DNA of 64,000 bases from Polaribacter sp. (lineage in GTDB: Bacteria > Bacteroidota > Bacteroidia > Flavobacteriales > Flavobacteriaceae). Made by a program: the position numbers and the translations under genes. The DNA lies in assembly GCA_029250685.1 (NCBI GenBank), contig JAQXEU010000060.1, positions 1-64,000 on the forward strand, given 5' to 3'. The notes beneath the pieces were generated by a model that was given only the letters and a program-made list of their open reading frames with translations, was not told where the DNA came from and ran no database searches. Shown here in pieces: positions 52,190 through 61,644 of the stretch (position 1 is its first letter; each line of letters starts with the position of its first letter).

Positions 52190-52732
52190 TTATGAATTGT
52201 GTTCTAAATAAACTACGTCTTTTTTATGTGTTTCTTTCCAACAAACTTTTACTTTTTCTTGATTGATGGCGTCAACTTGTCTTCCTCTGTAATTCGGCTG
52301 AATTGGTAAATGTCTACTAAAACGTCTATCAATCAACACTAATAATTCTACTAAATTTGGTCTTCCAAAATCATTGATTGCAGATAATCCAGCTCTAATA
52401 CTTCTTCCAGAAAATAATACATCGTCAATTAACACAACGTTTTTATCTTCAATTAGAAAGTCAATTTCTGTACTACTTGCATCAATCGGAGAATCTCTTC
52501 TTCTAAAATCATCTCTATAAAAAGTGATGTCTAATAAGCCTACTTTTAAATCTTTGATATTGTAATCGTTAATTAAAATATCTTTAAGTCGGTTTGCTAA
52601 AAAACTCCCTCTTGGTTGTAAGCCAATTAGCACTGTGTTAGAAAAATCGTTGTGGTTTTCGATAAGCTGACAAGCTAGTCGATGTAGGATGATGTCAATT
52701 TCTTTCGAGTTTAATAATACCTTCGAGCTCAT
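52190..52732 (-). CDS. pyrR: Bifunctional pyrimidine regulator / uracil phosphoribosyltransferase PyrR
   Basis: A 180-residue PyrR. The PRPP-binding motif VVLIDDVLFSGRSIRAGLSA, RGSFLANRLKDIL and IDRRFSRHLPIQPNYRGRQV are characteristic. In Bacillus it attenuates pyr operon transcription by binding mRNA and also has UPRT activity; RNA regulation in Bacteroidota is unproven. The start at 52732 (MSSKVLLNSKE) fits homologues; another in-frame ATG lies at 52747. It is the first gene of the pyrR-pyrB operon and has a good promoter and a short leader with two small hairpins. Confidence 0.95.
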   Translation of the reverse strand: MSSKVLLNSKEIDIILHRLACQLIENHNDFSNTVLIGLQPRGSFLANRLKDILINDYNIKDLKVGLLDITFYRDDFRRRDSPIDASSTEIDFLIEDKNVVLIDDVLFSGRSIRAGLSAINDFGRPNLVELLVLIDRRFSRHLPIQPNYRGRQVDAINQEKVKVCWKETHKKDVVYLEHNS

Positions 52733-52791
52733 AAGAAAAATGTCCAATTTTTAGTTGGAATAAATCAGTAAAACTGATAATTAATGTTGGG

Positions 52792-52822
52792 CAAAATTAG
52801 TGTAAATAAAAGGATTCGCAAA
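52792..52822 (-). promoter_or_regulatory. Bacteroidota-type promoter of pyrR-pyrB
   Basis: On the minus strand TTTG (52822-52819), a 19-nt spacer and TAATTTTG (52799-52792) match both consensus elements. The leader downstream contains ATCAGT-AAA-ACTGAT (52765-52779) and a CCAA...TTGG stem (52744-52758), possible regulatory hairpins. Confidence 0.65.
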
Positions 52823-53036
52823 ATTTTAGTGTATTGCATTTTAAATCGACTCTTATTTTTGTTAATTAATTTGTTGAAAAGTATACCAGATTTTTTTAAA
52901 GTGGTATAAGACTTGTAGTACTTTTAATTAAGTAATAAAAGCAATCTCTATTGTTGAATTATTACAGCTTGTTTAATCGAATGAGAATTTAGAAATGAAT
53001 ATTCATTTTTACTTTTCATGATAAAATTAGAAGCCT

Positions 53037-54407
53037 ATGTCACTTTCAAAGTTCGAATCCATGTTAAAAACAAATAGTGTGTATTTCTTTGACTCTGTTG
53101 AGTTTGAAGAAATAATTCAGCATTATTTAGATAGCGGTAAACATTCTTTAGCAAAAAAAGCGGTGCAATTAGGTTTGGAACAGCACCCAACTTCTGTATT
53201 GTTGAAATTACTGAAAGTTGAGTTGTTAATTTTTGAAGATAAACTACAAAAAGCGACTTCTTTAATCAACGAAATAGAAGCAATTGCGCCCAATAATGAA
53301 GAATTGTTAATTCAGAAAGCAATTATTTTATCTAAAAACGATAAACACATAGAAGCTATTGATACCTTAAAACAGATTTTAGCTGTTACAGACGATCCTG
53401 TTGATATTTGGTCTATGATTGGAATGGAATATTTATATGTGGATGATTTTACAAATGCGCGCTTAAATTTTGCCAATTGTATTGATGTAGATTTCGAAGA
53501 TTATTCGTCTTTATACAATGTTGTGTATTGTTTTGATATGGAAAATAATCATGAAGAAGCTATTGTTTATTTGACAAATTATATTGAAACAAATCCGTAT
53601 TGCGAAGTTGCTTGGCATCAATTAGGTAGGCAATTTTTTGTATTGAATCGTTTTAAAGAAGCATTACGTGCTTTTGATTATGCAGTGCTTATTGATGAAT
53701 CTTTTATAGGTGGGTATTTAGAAAAAGCAAAAACCTTAGAAGAATTAGACCGATATGAAGAAGCTATTCAGAATTACTTAATTACCTTAGAATTAGATGA
53801 TGCAACTGCATTTGTTTACATAAGAACTGGTGAGTGTTATCAGAAATTAGGCGATTTAGATACAGCGGTTAAATATTTCAAAAAAGCAGTTCATGAAGAT
53901 CCATTATTAGACAAAGCTTGGTTGTTGTTAACCAATTTATATTTGGATGAAAAAGAATATCAAAAAGCACAATATTATATTTCTAAAGCCTTAAATATTG
54001 ATGATTCTAATGCCATGTATTGGAGAAAATATGCAGAAATAAATATAAAATTAAATTTTTACGAAGAAGCAGTAAAAGCGTTTCATAAATGTTTAGATTT
54101 AGACGACCTTTCTTTAGAAATTTATGTTGGTTTAGCTGATGTTTTACTATTTATTGGCGATTTTGAAGATGCGTTGAAAATAGTTGTAAAAGCAAAAAAT
54201 ACCTACAGACAATTTGCTGAAATTGAATATCGTTTATGCGGGTTATTCTTATTAACTTCTGATGAAAAAAATGGATTGATTCATTTAAAAAATGCGTTGG
54301 CAATTGATGCAGATTACAGATCTATTATTCAAGAATTATATCCATCAGTTTTTGATAACGAAAAAGTGCAAACGATTATACAGAACTACTTGAAAGCTAC
54401 AGAGTAG
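53037..54407 (+). CDS. TPR-repeat protein
   Basis: A 456-residue protein made of about ten to twelve tetratricopeptide repeats (for example AIVYLTNYIETNPYCEVAWH, RFKEALRAFDYAVLIDESF, LDTAVKYFKKAVHEDPLLDK). There is no signal peptide or membrane segment, so it is probably cytoplasmic. It is acidic and likely acts as a scaffold. It is monocistronic, between the pyrR promoter region and a bidirectional terminator. The partner is unknown. Confidence 0.9.
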   Translation: MSLSKFESMLKTNSVYFFDSVEFEEIIQHYLDSGKHSLAKKAVQLGLEQHPTSVLLKLLKVELLIFEDKLQKATSLINEIEAIAPNNEELLIQKAIILSKNDKHIEAIDTLKQILAVTDDPVDIWSMIGMEYLYVDDFTNARLNFANCIDVDFEDYSSLYNVVYCFDMENNHEEAIVYLTNYIETNPYCEVAWHQLGRQFFVLNRFKEALRAFDYAVLIDESFIGGYLEKAKTLEELDRYEEAIQNYLITLELDDATAFVYIRTGECYQKLGDLDTAVKYFKKAVHEDPLLDKAWLLLTNLYLDEKEYQKAQYYISKALNIDDSNAMYWRKYAEINIKLNFYEEAVKAFHKCLDLDDLSLEIYVGLADVLLFIGDFEDALKIVVKAKNTYRQFAEIEYRLCGLFLLTSDEKNGLIHLKNALAIDADYRSIIQELYPSVFDNEKVQTIIQNYLKATE

Positions 54408-54426
54408 TAGTAATAATTTAAAAATA

Positions 54427-54453
54427 AAAACCGAGCTAAAAACTCGGTTTTTA
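54427..54453. terminator. Bidirectional intrinsic terminator
   Basis: AAAAACCGAG pairs with CTCGGTTTTT between the convergent TPR and MBL-fold genes. Confidence 0.88.
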
Positions 54454-54459
54454 TTTTTT

Positions 54460-55188
54460 CTATTTCAAATACCAATCTAGCTGCACAACCTTAATTTCAG
54501 CATTCCCTTTGTTCACTAAGCTTTTAAATTTTGCAACATCGCTTAAACCAACGGTTCCTCTATAATGATATGGGTAAACTTCTTTTGGTTTAAACTCTAG
54601 CACTGCATCAGCAGCGCTTTCAACGGTCATTGTATACGGTAAATTCATACAAACAAAAGCTTTGTCAATATTTTTTAAGGCACGCATTTCTGGAATGTCT
54701 TCTGTATCTCCAGAAAAATAAATCCGTTGGTTGTCTATTGAAAATACATAACCGTTTCCTCTTCCTTTTGTGTGAAACTTTAGCGCTTCCTCTCTAAGAT
54801 TATACATCGGAATTGCTTCAGCTTTAAAACTACCAAATGTTTTGGTTTCTCCGTTGTTGATAATCACAATTGCTTTTGCAGTTTCTTCCGGAATTCTGTC
54901 AGCTACAGCTTTCGGAGCAACAATTGTAGTGTTAGATAAATCTAAAGACTTTAATGTTTTTAAACTCAAATGATCTCCGTGAATATCTGTAATAAATACA
55001 TAGTTTGGTGCAGAAAAATCAGCAAATGCTTCGGCTTTTCCTGTTGGATCTATAAAGACAGTGTTGTCACCTGAAGTAAAAACCGCTGTTCCGTGTGTAA
55101 TTGGTGTAATTATTAAATCGCTTTCTGAAGTTGATTTACAACTGATTGAGATAATCGTAATTAGAGTTAATAGTATTGATTTTTTCAT
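54460..55188 (-). CDS. MBL-fold metallohydrolase lipoprotein
   Basis: A 242-residue lipoprotein (lipobox SISC) of the metallo-beta-lactamase superfamily, UlaG/YtkL-like branch. HGTAVF near residue 33, the zinc motif TDIHGDHLS, IYFSGDTED and YPYHYRGT at the C-terminus mark the active site. The substrate is unknown. It is cotranscribed with the upstream amidase lipoprotein gene, with a 5-nt gap, so the two may act on related extracytoplasmic substrates. Confidence 0.88.
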   Translation of the reverse strand: MKKSILLTLITIISISCKSTSESDLIITPITHGTAVFTSGDNTVFIDPTGKAEAFADFSAPNYVFITDIHGDHLSLKTLKSLDLSNTTIVAPKAVADRIPEETAKAIVIINNGETKTFGSFKAEAIPMYNLREEALKFHTKGRGNGYVFSIDNQRIYFSGDTEDIPEMRALKNIDKAFVCMNLPYTMTVESAADAVLEFKPKEVYPYHYRGTVGLSDVAKFKSLVNKGNAEIKVVQLDWYLK

Positions 55189-55193
55189 GTGAG

Positions 55194-56735
55194 TTATTTC
55201 TTTATTGTTTTTAATTTAGGCTCTTTTCTATGTAAGGTTCCTTGTTCGTAAGAATATGCTAATTTAATTAAAGTTGGTTCGGAATACATTCTTCCAAGAA
55301 ATTGAATTCCTGCGGGTAAATTTCCTTTTGTAGATCCCATCGGAACGGTAAATGCTGGTTGCCCTGTATGTGGCGCAATGATTTGATTGTTATCACCCAA
55401 ATATTCTTTTTCAAAAAAATCAATTCTTGCAGGTTTGTTATTCCAAGTAGGATAAATAATTGCATCTATTTTTAATGAATCCATTACTCTTTCAATTGCT
55501 TCTCTAAATGCAACTCTTCTTGGGTCTTTATAAGCATCAAAACATTTCTCTTTTACATCACCCCAACGTGTAAATTTTTTGCTTGCTGATAATAAGTTAT
55601 CACTAGCATATTTAGAAGTACTTCCAATTCTAATAATATCTTCAATTGTTTTTATGGTGTCGTTTTTTACATAGGTTGCTAAGTATTCTTCTACATCCTT
55701 TTTAAATTCAGAGCACCATTGATTTTGACGTAATTCAGCAAAATTCGGAATCACAATTGAGTCAATAATTTCAGCTCCTAAAGAGCCTAAGTCTATAATT
55801 GATTTATCAAATAAAACTTTAATTTCTGGATCAACATTGTCTTCACTTAATTCTCTTAAAACACCAATTCTAGCTCCTTTTAATCCATTTTTATTTAAAA
55901 ATTGTGAGTAATTTTTAACTGTTTTTCCTTCAGAATACCTGGTGATTTTATCTTTAGGGTCTATTCCTGTCATAATTTCTAGAATCCGTGTTGCATCTTC
56001 AACCGTTCTTCCCATTGGGCCAACAACATCATTTCTTAAAAACAAAGGAATTATTCCTTCTCTACTAATCAATCCGAGTGTAGTTCTAAATCCAACAAGT
56101 GCATTGTGCGAAGATGGTCCTCGAATAGAATTTCCTGTGTCTGTTCCTAAGCCAATTGTTGCAAAATTTGAAGCAATCGCTGCAGCAGTTCCACCACTTG
56201 ATCCTGCAGGAACATGATCTAAATTATAGGGATTTCTGGTTGTTCCTTTTGTCGAACTCTCAGTGTGTTTAGCAGAAAAAGCCCATTCAGCCATATTTGA
56301 TTTTGCAATAATAATTGCTCCAGCAGCTATCAATTTTTTAATAACAAAAGCATTTTCTTTAGGGATGAAATCTTTCAACGCTAAAGCTCCTCCGGTTGTT
56401 GGTAGGTTTTTTGTGTTTATGTTGTCTTTTATAATAATTGGGATTCCGTGTAACGGTCTTAATTTATTAGTTTTTTGAAACTCTAAATCTAATTCCTTTG
56501 CAATGGTAACTGCATTAGAATTAATAATTGAAATAGCGTTTATTTCAGAATCGTTTCCTTTTATCCTTTTGATATATTCTTTAACAAGTTGCTCACTAGA
56601 ATAACTTCCGTTTTTGTAAGAATCATGTATTTTGGAAATTGTTAATTCTGATAAATTTATAGAGGTTTTCTTAGGATTACTGCAACCAATAATTAACAAA
56701 ATAATAAAAGAGAGAAAAGCTGTTTTTCGATACAT
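55194..56735 (-). CDS. Amidase-signature family lipoprotein
   Basis: A 513-residue amidase with a lipoprotein signal (LIIGCS). The Ser-cisSer-Lys triad is complete: Lys103 (IIIKDNINT), Ser179 (PAGSSGG) and nucleophile Ser203 (GNSIRGP), with the family spacing of 24 between the serines. It hydrolyses an amide bond in the envelope; the substrate is unknown. GatA and indoleacetamide hydrolase share the fold but are cytoplasmic. It is followed by the MBL hydrolase in the same operon. Confidence 0.92.
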   Translation of the reverse strand: MYRKTAFLSFIILLIIGCSNPKKTSINLSELTISKIHDSYKNGSYSSEQLVKEYIKRIKGNDSEINAISIINSNAVTIAKELDLEFQKTNKLRPLHGIPIIIKDNINTKNLPTTGGALALKDFIPKENAFVIKKLIAAGAIIIAKSNMAEWAFSAKHTESSTKGTTRNPYNLDHVPAGSSGGTAAAIASNFATIGLGTDTGNSIRGPSSHNALVGFRTTLGLISREGIIPLFLRNDVVGPMGRTVEDATRILEIMTGIDPKDKITRYSEGKTVKNYSQFLNKNGLKGARIGVLRELSEDNVDPEIKVLFDKSIIDLGSLGAEIIDSIVIPNFAELRQNQWCSEFKKDVEEYLATYVKNDTIKTIEDIIRIGSTSKYASDNLLSASKKFTRWGDVKEKCFDAYKDPRRVAFREAIERVMDSLKIDAIIYPTWNNKPARIDFFEKEYLGDNNQIIAPHTGQPAFTVPMGSTKGNLPAGIQFLGRMYSEPTLIKLAYSYEQGTLHRKEPKLKTIKK

Positions 56736-56868
56736 AATTACAAGTTTGGTTAGAATAATACGGCTAAGTTAAATTTTTAAAAATTAAGTATCAAACTAAA
56801 CAATATTGAGATATCGCTATTTTCACAATTTCCTGTATCTTCGTTTTACTAAAAAACAAACAAACAGT

Positions 56869-57789
56869 ATGAGTAGAACAATTAAAGATTTTGTAGTAAT
56901 CGGTTTAAAAGGAATGGCAATGGGAGCAGCAGATGTAGTGCCAGGAGTTTCTGGAGGAACCATTGCGTTTATTTCAGGAATTTATGAAGAATTACTAACG
57001 TCTATTAGTAACGTAAATTTTAGTTTACTGAAAACATTAAAATCAGACGGAATTAAAGCTGCTTGGAAACAAGTAAATGGATCTTTTTTGTTGTCTCTGT
57101 TTGTTGGGATTTTTGTGAGTATCGTTTCATTAGCAAAAGCCATTAAATGGATGTTAGAAAATGAACCAATTTTATTATGGTCATTCTTTTTTGGTTTGGT
57201 TTTGGCAAGTGTCATTTACATCGCCAAACAAATTACAAAATGGAATCTTCTAACTTTTGTTTTACTAATTGCTGGCGCAGGGCTTGCGTTTTATATAACG
57301 ACATTAAATCCTCTGGTTACTGAGAATTCTTCTCCGTTGTTTTTGTTTTTAGCCGCAGCTTTAGCAATTTGTGCTATGATTTTACCTGGAATTTCAGGGG
57401 CTTTTATTTTAGTTTTATTAGGTGCATATAAACCAGTTTTAGCAGCTGTAAATAATAGAGATTTTACTTCAATAGCAATTGTTGGAGCAGGTGCAGTAGT
57501 TGGTTTGTTAACATTTTCTAGAGTTTTAAAATGGTTATTTACCAATTTTAAAAATTACACATTGGCAATTTTAACAGGATTTATAATTGGGTCATTAAAT
57601 AAAATTTGGCCATGGAAAGAAACCTTGACTTGGCGCACAAATTCTCACGGAATTGACGTGCCTTTAAATCAAAAGAGTGTTTCTCCTTTTCATTTTGAAG
57701 ACAACCAATTATTATACGCAATAGTTTTAGCAATTGTTGGTTTTGGTTTGATTTTGCTTTTAGAAAAATTAGCGGTTAAGAAAGACTAA
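56869..57789 (+). CDS. DUF368 membrane transporter-like protein, copy 1
   Basis: A 306-residue polytopic membrane protein of the DUF368 family. The signature KGMAMGAADVVPGVSGGTIA (~12-31) recurs in inverted-repeat form later as CAMILPGISGAFILVLLG (~185), typical of this two-fold pseudo-symmetric fold. DUF368 and the related DedA-like/PopT proteins have recently been linked to undecaprenyl phosphate translocation. The ATG at 56869 fits the family. A second DUF368 gene follows after 2 nt. Confidence 0.9.
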   Translation: MSRTIKDFVVIGLKGMAMGAADVVPGVSGGTIAFISGIYEELLTSISNVNFSLLKTLKSDGIKAAWKQVNGSFLLSLFVGIFVSIVSLAKAIKWMLENEPILLWSFFFGLVLASVIYIAKQITKWNLLTFVLLIAGAGLAFYITTLNPLVTENSSPLFLFLAAALAICAMILPGISGAFILVLLGAYKPVLAAVNNRDFTSIAIVGAGAVVGLLTFSRVLKWLFTNFKNYTLAILTGFIIGSLNKIWPWKETLTWRTNSHGIDVPLNQKSVSPFHFEDNQLLYAIVLAIVGFGLILLLEKLAVKKD

Positions 57790-57791
57790 AA

Positions 57792-58805
57792 ATGAAATTA
57801 GAACGCACCTTTTTACAGAGATTATATCTTTTCTTAAAAGGATTGGCAATGGGTGCTGCAAATAAAGTTCCCGGTGTTTCTGGTGGCACTGTTTCTTTTG
57901 TGTTGAGTTTTTATGAAGAGATGATTTATTCTTTTCAGAAGATCAATTTAAAAGCATTTAAGCTTTTAGTAAACGGTCGTTTTAAAAGTTTTTATCAATA
58001 TGTAAACGGACAATTTTTGCTCTTAGTTATGGGTGGAAGTATGTTTAGTTATTTTAGCATTTCTTTAGTATTGGACTACTTTTTAAAACATTACGAACTG
58101 TATGTTTGGAGTTGGTTTTTCGGAATGATCATTGGCTCTGTATTTTATATTTACAAAGATTTTGGTGATTGGAATTTTAAAAACACATTGTCATTTATTA
58201 TCGGAATTTCGGTTGGCGTTGGAATAAGTTTTATGACTCCAGCACAAGAAAATGATAACTTATGGTTTGTTTTTTTCTGTGGAATTATAGGTGTTTCAGG
58301 AATGACTTTGCCAGGATTATCAGGTTCTTTTATTCTAATTTTATTAGGGAATTATGTACTGTTGTTAGTTGATTCTGTAAATGGACTCTTGACAATTGTT
58401 GCAGGGTTGTTATCTGGAAATTTTGACATTTTAGATATTCCTAACAACATGCGGCATTTAAAAATTATTTCTGTTTTTACAGCAGGTTCAGCTTTTGGAT
58501 TGGTTTCAATTTCTCATGTATTAGGTTATGTTTTAAAGCGCTGGCATCAAATTGTAAATGCTGTAATTATTGGTTTTATTGCTGGTTCTTTAGGGATTGT
58601 TTGGCCTTGGAAACGAACTATTTTTTCGCAAGAAAAGGGTGAGTTTTTATTAGATGCAAAAGGAAATAAAATCATTCAGAATTACGAACGGTTTTTGCCT
58701 GATTTTTCGAATTCAGAAACTTGGTTTGCTATTTTTTATATTGTTATTGGTGTTGCATTAATTTTAGGAATTGATTATTATGATAGACAGAAAAAAGCTA
58801 AATAA
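57792..58805 (+). CDS. DUF368 membrane transporter-like protein, copy 2
   Basis: A 337-residue paralogue of the preceding gene. It repeats KGLAMGAANKVPGVSGGTVS (~16-35) and GVSGMTLPGLSGSFILILLG (~174). The duplicates have clearly diverged, so the tandem is old. A heteromeric or substrate-divergent pair is possible. Its last 26 nt overlap the aroE start. Confidence 0.9.
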   Translation: MKLERTFLQRLYLFLKGLAMGAANKVPGVSGGTVSFVLSFYEEMIYSFQKINLKAFKLLVNGRFKSFYQYVNGQFLLLVMGGSMFSYFSISLVLDYFLKHYELYVWSWFFGMIIGSVFYIYKDFGDWNFKNTLSFIIGISVGVGISFMTPAQENDNLWFVFFCGIIGVSGMTLPGLSGSFILILLGNYVLLLVDSVNGLLTIVAGLLSGNFDILDIPNNMRHLKIISVFTAGSAFGLVSISHVLGYVLKRWHQIVNAVIIGFIAGSLGIVWPWKRTIFSQEKGEFLLDAKGNKIIQNYERFLPDFSNSETWFAIFYIVIGVALILGIDYYDRQKKAK

Positions 58806-59544
58806 AGAACAACTGTTTGGATTGTTAGGGAGAGATATTTCGTATTCTTTTTCTAGCGGATATTTCAAAGAAAAATTTGCTGAATTAGAATTAGCAAATC
58901 ATGAATATCAAAATTTTGACATTCAATCAATTGAAGAGTTTCCAAAACTTATAGTGCAACAGAAAGCTTTAACTGGAATGAATGTTACGATTCCCTATAA
59001 AGAAGGAATAATTCCGTTTTTAGATGAAATAGATTCTGAAGCGAATGAAATTGGAGCTGTAAATACCATCAAGTTTTTAAATAGCGGAAAATTAAAAGGA
59101 TTTAATACGGATGTTTTTGGGTTTTTAAATTCGATTAAGCCATTATTAGAAAGGCATCATACCAAAGCATTAATTTTAGGAACTGGCGGTGCGTCAAAAG
59201 CAATTGCTTATACATTGAGAAAGTTAGAAATCGATTTTCAATTTATTTCTAGAAATCCATCCAACGAAAAAGAGATTTCATATGAAGGTTTATCCGAAGA
59301 AATAATTGCTACACATACAGTTATTATAAATAGTACTCCTTTAGGAACTTTTCCTGAAACAGATTTGTGTCCAGATATTCCATATCAATTGATTGATTCA
59401 AAGCATTTATTATTCGATTTAATTTACAATCCGTCTAAAACTACTTTTTTACAAAAAGGAAAAGAAAAGGGCGCAAAAGTTAAAAACGGACTTGAAATGT
59501 TACAGCTTCAGGCGGAAGAATCTTGGCGAATCTGGAATCGCTAA
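58780..59544 (+). CDS. aroE: Shikimate dehydrogenase
   Basis: A 254-residue NADP-dependent shikimate dehydrogenase. The substrate region GLLGRDISYSFSSGYF, catalytic Lys in MNVTIPYKEG, FNTDVFGF and the NADP loop LGTGGASKAIAYTL are present. It catalyses 3-dehydroshikimate reduction for aromatic amino acids. The ATG at 58780 lies inside the DUF368 gene (26-nt overlap); a TTG 9 nt upstream is less likely. It is cotranscribed with the DUF368 pair. Confidence 0.95.
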   Translation: MIDRKKLNKEQLFGLLGRDISYSFSSGYFKEKFAELELANHEYQNFDIQSIEEFPKLIVQQKALTGMNVTIPYKEGIIPFLDEIDSEANEIGAVNTIKFLNSGKLKGFNTDVFGFLNSIKPLLERHHTKALILGTGGASKAIAYTLRKLEIDFQFISRNPSNEKEISYEGLSEEIIATHTVIINSTPLGTFPETDLCPDIPYQLIDSKHLLFDLIYNPSKTTFLQKGKEKGAKVKNGLEMLQLQAEESWRIWNR

Positions 59545-59570
59545 TTTTTTGTTATAAAAGACTAAGTTTT

Positions 59571-59601
59571 TTTGTCAATTTGTAATACATTCCTATATTT
59601 A
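59571..59601 (+). promoter_or_regulatory. Bacteroidota-type promoter of the DUF349 gene
   Basis: TTTG at 59571-59574, a 19-nt spacer and TATATTTA at 59594-59601 match the -33/-7 consensus except for the last base, 33 nt before the ATG. Confidence 0.6.
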
Positions 59602-59633
59602 AGCATTAATATAGGAACCTTAAACATTATAAG

Positions 59634-61568
59634 ATGTTAGACGAAAATCAAGAGAATACAGAAGATCAAATCAATCAAACTCCAGAAGAAAATGAAGTAG
59701 CGCCAATTGAAACTCCGAAAGCTGAAAAAGTGGAAGAGGAAGCAGCAGTTGCCGAAGAAGTTAAGGAGGATGTAGAAGAAGAGAAAGCAACTACAGATAA
59801 AGTTGTTGAAGAGATTGAGGAGAAAGTAGCAGAAGAAGCTGAGAAAGATGAAGAAAGAAACACGATTCCGATGTTGGATTATGAAAACATGGAATTAGAA
59901 GCTTTGGCAGATGAGTTAGAAAAGTTGATTAAAGATTTTCCAATACAACAACTAAAGAAAAATACTGACGCAATTAAAAACGCATTTAATGCTAAATTTG
60001 GTGCTTTATTAGCGGAGAAGAAAGCAGTATTTTTAGAAGAAGGCGGTAATTCAATCGATTTTCAATATACAAGTCCTGTGAAGGCAACATACAATTCTTT
60101 ATTGTCTGATTATAAAAAGAAAAGAGACGCGTATTATTCTGATTTAGACACACAGTTAAAAAATAATTTAGAAAAGCGTCATATTGTAATTACTCAATTG
60201 AAAGAGCTAATTGAGAATGCAGATCCAAAAACGATGTATAAAAACTTTAAAGTTATACAAACAAGTTGGAGAGAAATTGGTGCCGTTCCAAGAAATAAAT
60301 ACAATGATACTTGGAGAAATTATCATCATCATGTAGAGCGTTTTTACGATTTATTACACATGAGTAATGATTTTAGAGATTTAGATTTCAAAAATAATTT
60401 GGAAGAAAAATTACAGTTGATAGCAAAAGTAGAAGCCTTGGCAGAATTAGATAATGTTAATGACGCTTTTAAAGAATTGCAACAATATCATAAAGCCTGG
60501 AAAGAAGATATTGGGCCAGTTTCACAAGAGCATAGAGAAGATGTTTGGCTGAAATTTAGTGCTGCAAGCAAAAAAATTCACGATAAGAGACATAATTATT
60601 TTAGATCGATGAAATCTCAATATCAAGAAATTATTGAGAAAAAATTAGAAGTAATTGAATCTATAAATCAATATGATACTTCTAAAAATAAAAAACATAG
60701 TGATTGGCAAAAAAGTATCAACGAAATTGAAACGTTGAGAAAGCAGTATTTTGATGCTGGAAAATTACCTTACAATAGAAGTGAAGAGGTTTGGCAAAAA
60801 TTTAAAGCAGCAACAAAGAAGTTTAATGCAGCAAAAAATGTTTTTTACAAACAAGAGAAAAGTGTTCAGCAAGATAATTTAGATAAAAAAAATGCACTTA
60901 TTGAATTGGCAGAATCTGTGAAGGATAGCGAAGATTGGGAAAACGCTACAAACACGATAAAGAAAATTCAAGCAGATTGGAAAAAAGTTGGGCATGTTCC
61001 AAGAAAATTTTCTGATGATATTTGGAAACGTTTCAAAGGAGCTTGTAATCATTATTTTGATAGATTTCATAATAGACAAGACGATTTAAATAAAGAACAA
61101 CAAGCTTTTATTGAAGAGAAGAAAGTCTACTTAGAAGAAGTTAGAAAAGTTGAAAAAGCAACTTTAGAAGAAATAAATGATTTTATTAAAAAATGGAGAG
61201 ACTTTGGGGAAACTCCAAGAAGTGTGCGTCATTTAGAATCTAAATTTTATAAGCAAGTTGATAAGTTGTTAGAAGGTTTGTCTTTAAGTAAAGATGAAAT
61301 TGCAATGTTGAAGTATAAAAACTTGGTTGAAGGTTTGATGGCTCAAGGCAACGAACATAAATTAAATGCAGAGCAATTATTTGTTAGAAAGAAAATTGAC
61401 GGAATTAATAAAGAAATTCAGCAATTAGAAAACAATCTAAGTTTCTTTTCTAATGCAAAAGATGATAATCCTTTAGTAATAAATGTTAGAACCAATATAG
61501 ATTCTTTCAAAGAAGAAATTAGTATTTGGAAGCAAAAACTAGACTATATTAAGAGATTGGATTACTAA
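59634..61568 (+). CDS. DUF349-repeat coiled-coil protein
   Basis: A 644-residue protein with an acidic, Glu/Ala/Val-rich disordered N-terminus (~1-80) followed by about five DUF349 repeats, each of ~70 residues with a W-k-x-i/v-G-x-V/I-P pattern (TSWREIGAVPRNKYND; ADWKKVGHVPRKFSDD; KKWRDFGETPRSVRHL). The family is conserved in Bacteroidota, without a firm function. It has no signal peptide. It is monocistronic, with its own promoter and terminator. Confidence 0.92.
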   Translation: MLDENQENTEDQINQTPEENEVAPIETPKAEKVEEEAAVAEEVKEDVEEEKATTDKVVEEIEEKVAEEAEKDEERNTIPMLDYENMELEALADELEKLIKDFPIQQLKKNTDAIKNAFNAKFGALLAEKKAVFLEEGGNSIDFQYTSPVKATYNSLLSDYKKKRDAYYSDLDTQLKNNLEKRHIVITQLKELIENADPKTMYKNFKVIQTSWREIGAVPRNKYNDTWRNYHHHVERFYDLLHMSNDFRDLDFKNNLEEKLQLIAKVEALAELDNVNDAFKELQQYHKAWKEDIGPVSQEHREDVWLKFSAASKKIHDKRHNYFRSMKSQYQEIIEKKLEVIESINQYDTSKNKKHSDWQKSINEIETLRKQYFDAGKLPYNRSEEVWQKFKAATKKFNAAKNVFYKQEKSVQQDNLDKKNALIELAESVKDSEDWENATNTIKKIQADWKKVGHVPRKFSDDIWKRFKGACNHYFDRFHNRQDDLNKEQQAFIEEKKVYLEEVRKVEKATLEEINDFIKKWRDFGETPRSVRHLESKFYKQVDKLLEGLSLSKDEIAMLKYKNLVEGLMAQGNEHKLNAEQLFVRKKIDGINKEIQQLENNLSFFSNAKDDNPLVINVRTNIDSFKEEISIWKQKLDYIKRLDY

Positions 61569-61589
61569 AGATAAAGTCTCTATAAAATA

Positions 61590-61620
61590 AAAAACTCGGA
61601 GAAATTTTCTCCGAGTTTTT
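61590..61620. terminator. Bidirectional intrinsic terminator
   Basis: AAAAACTCGGAGAAA pairs with TTTTCTCCGAGTTTTT between convergent genes. Confidence 0.9.
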
Positions 61621-61644
61621 TTATGTTTTAAAGATTGGTGTTTC

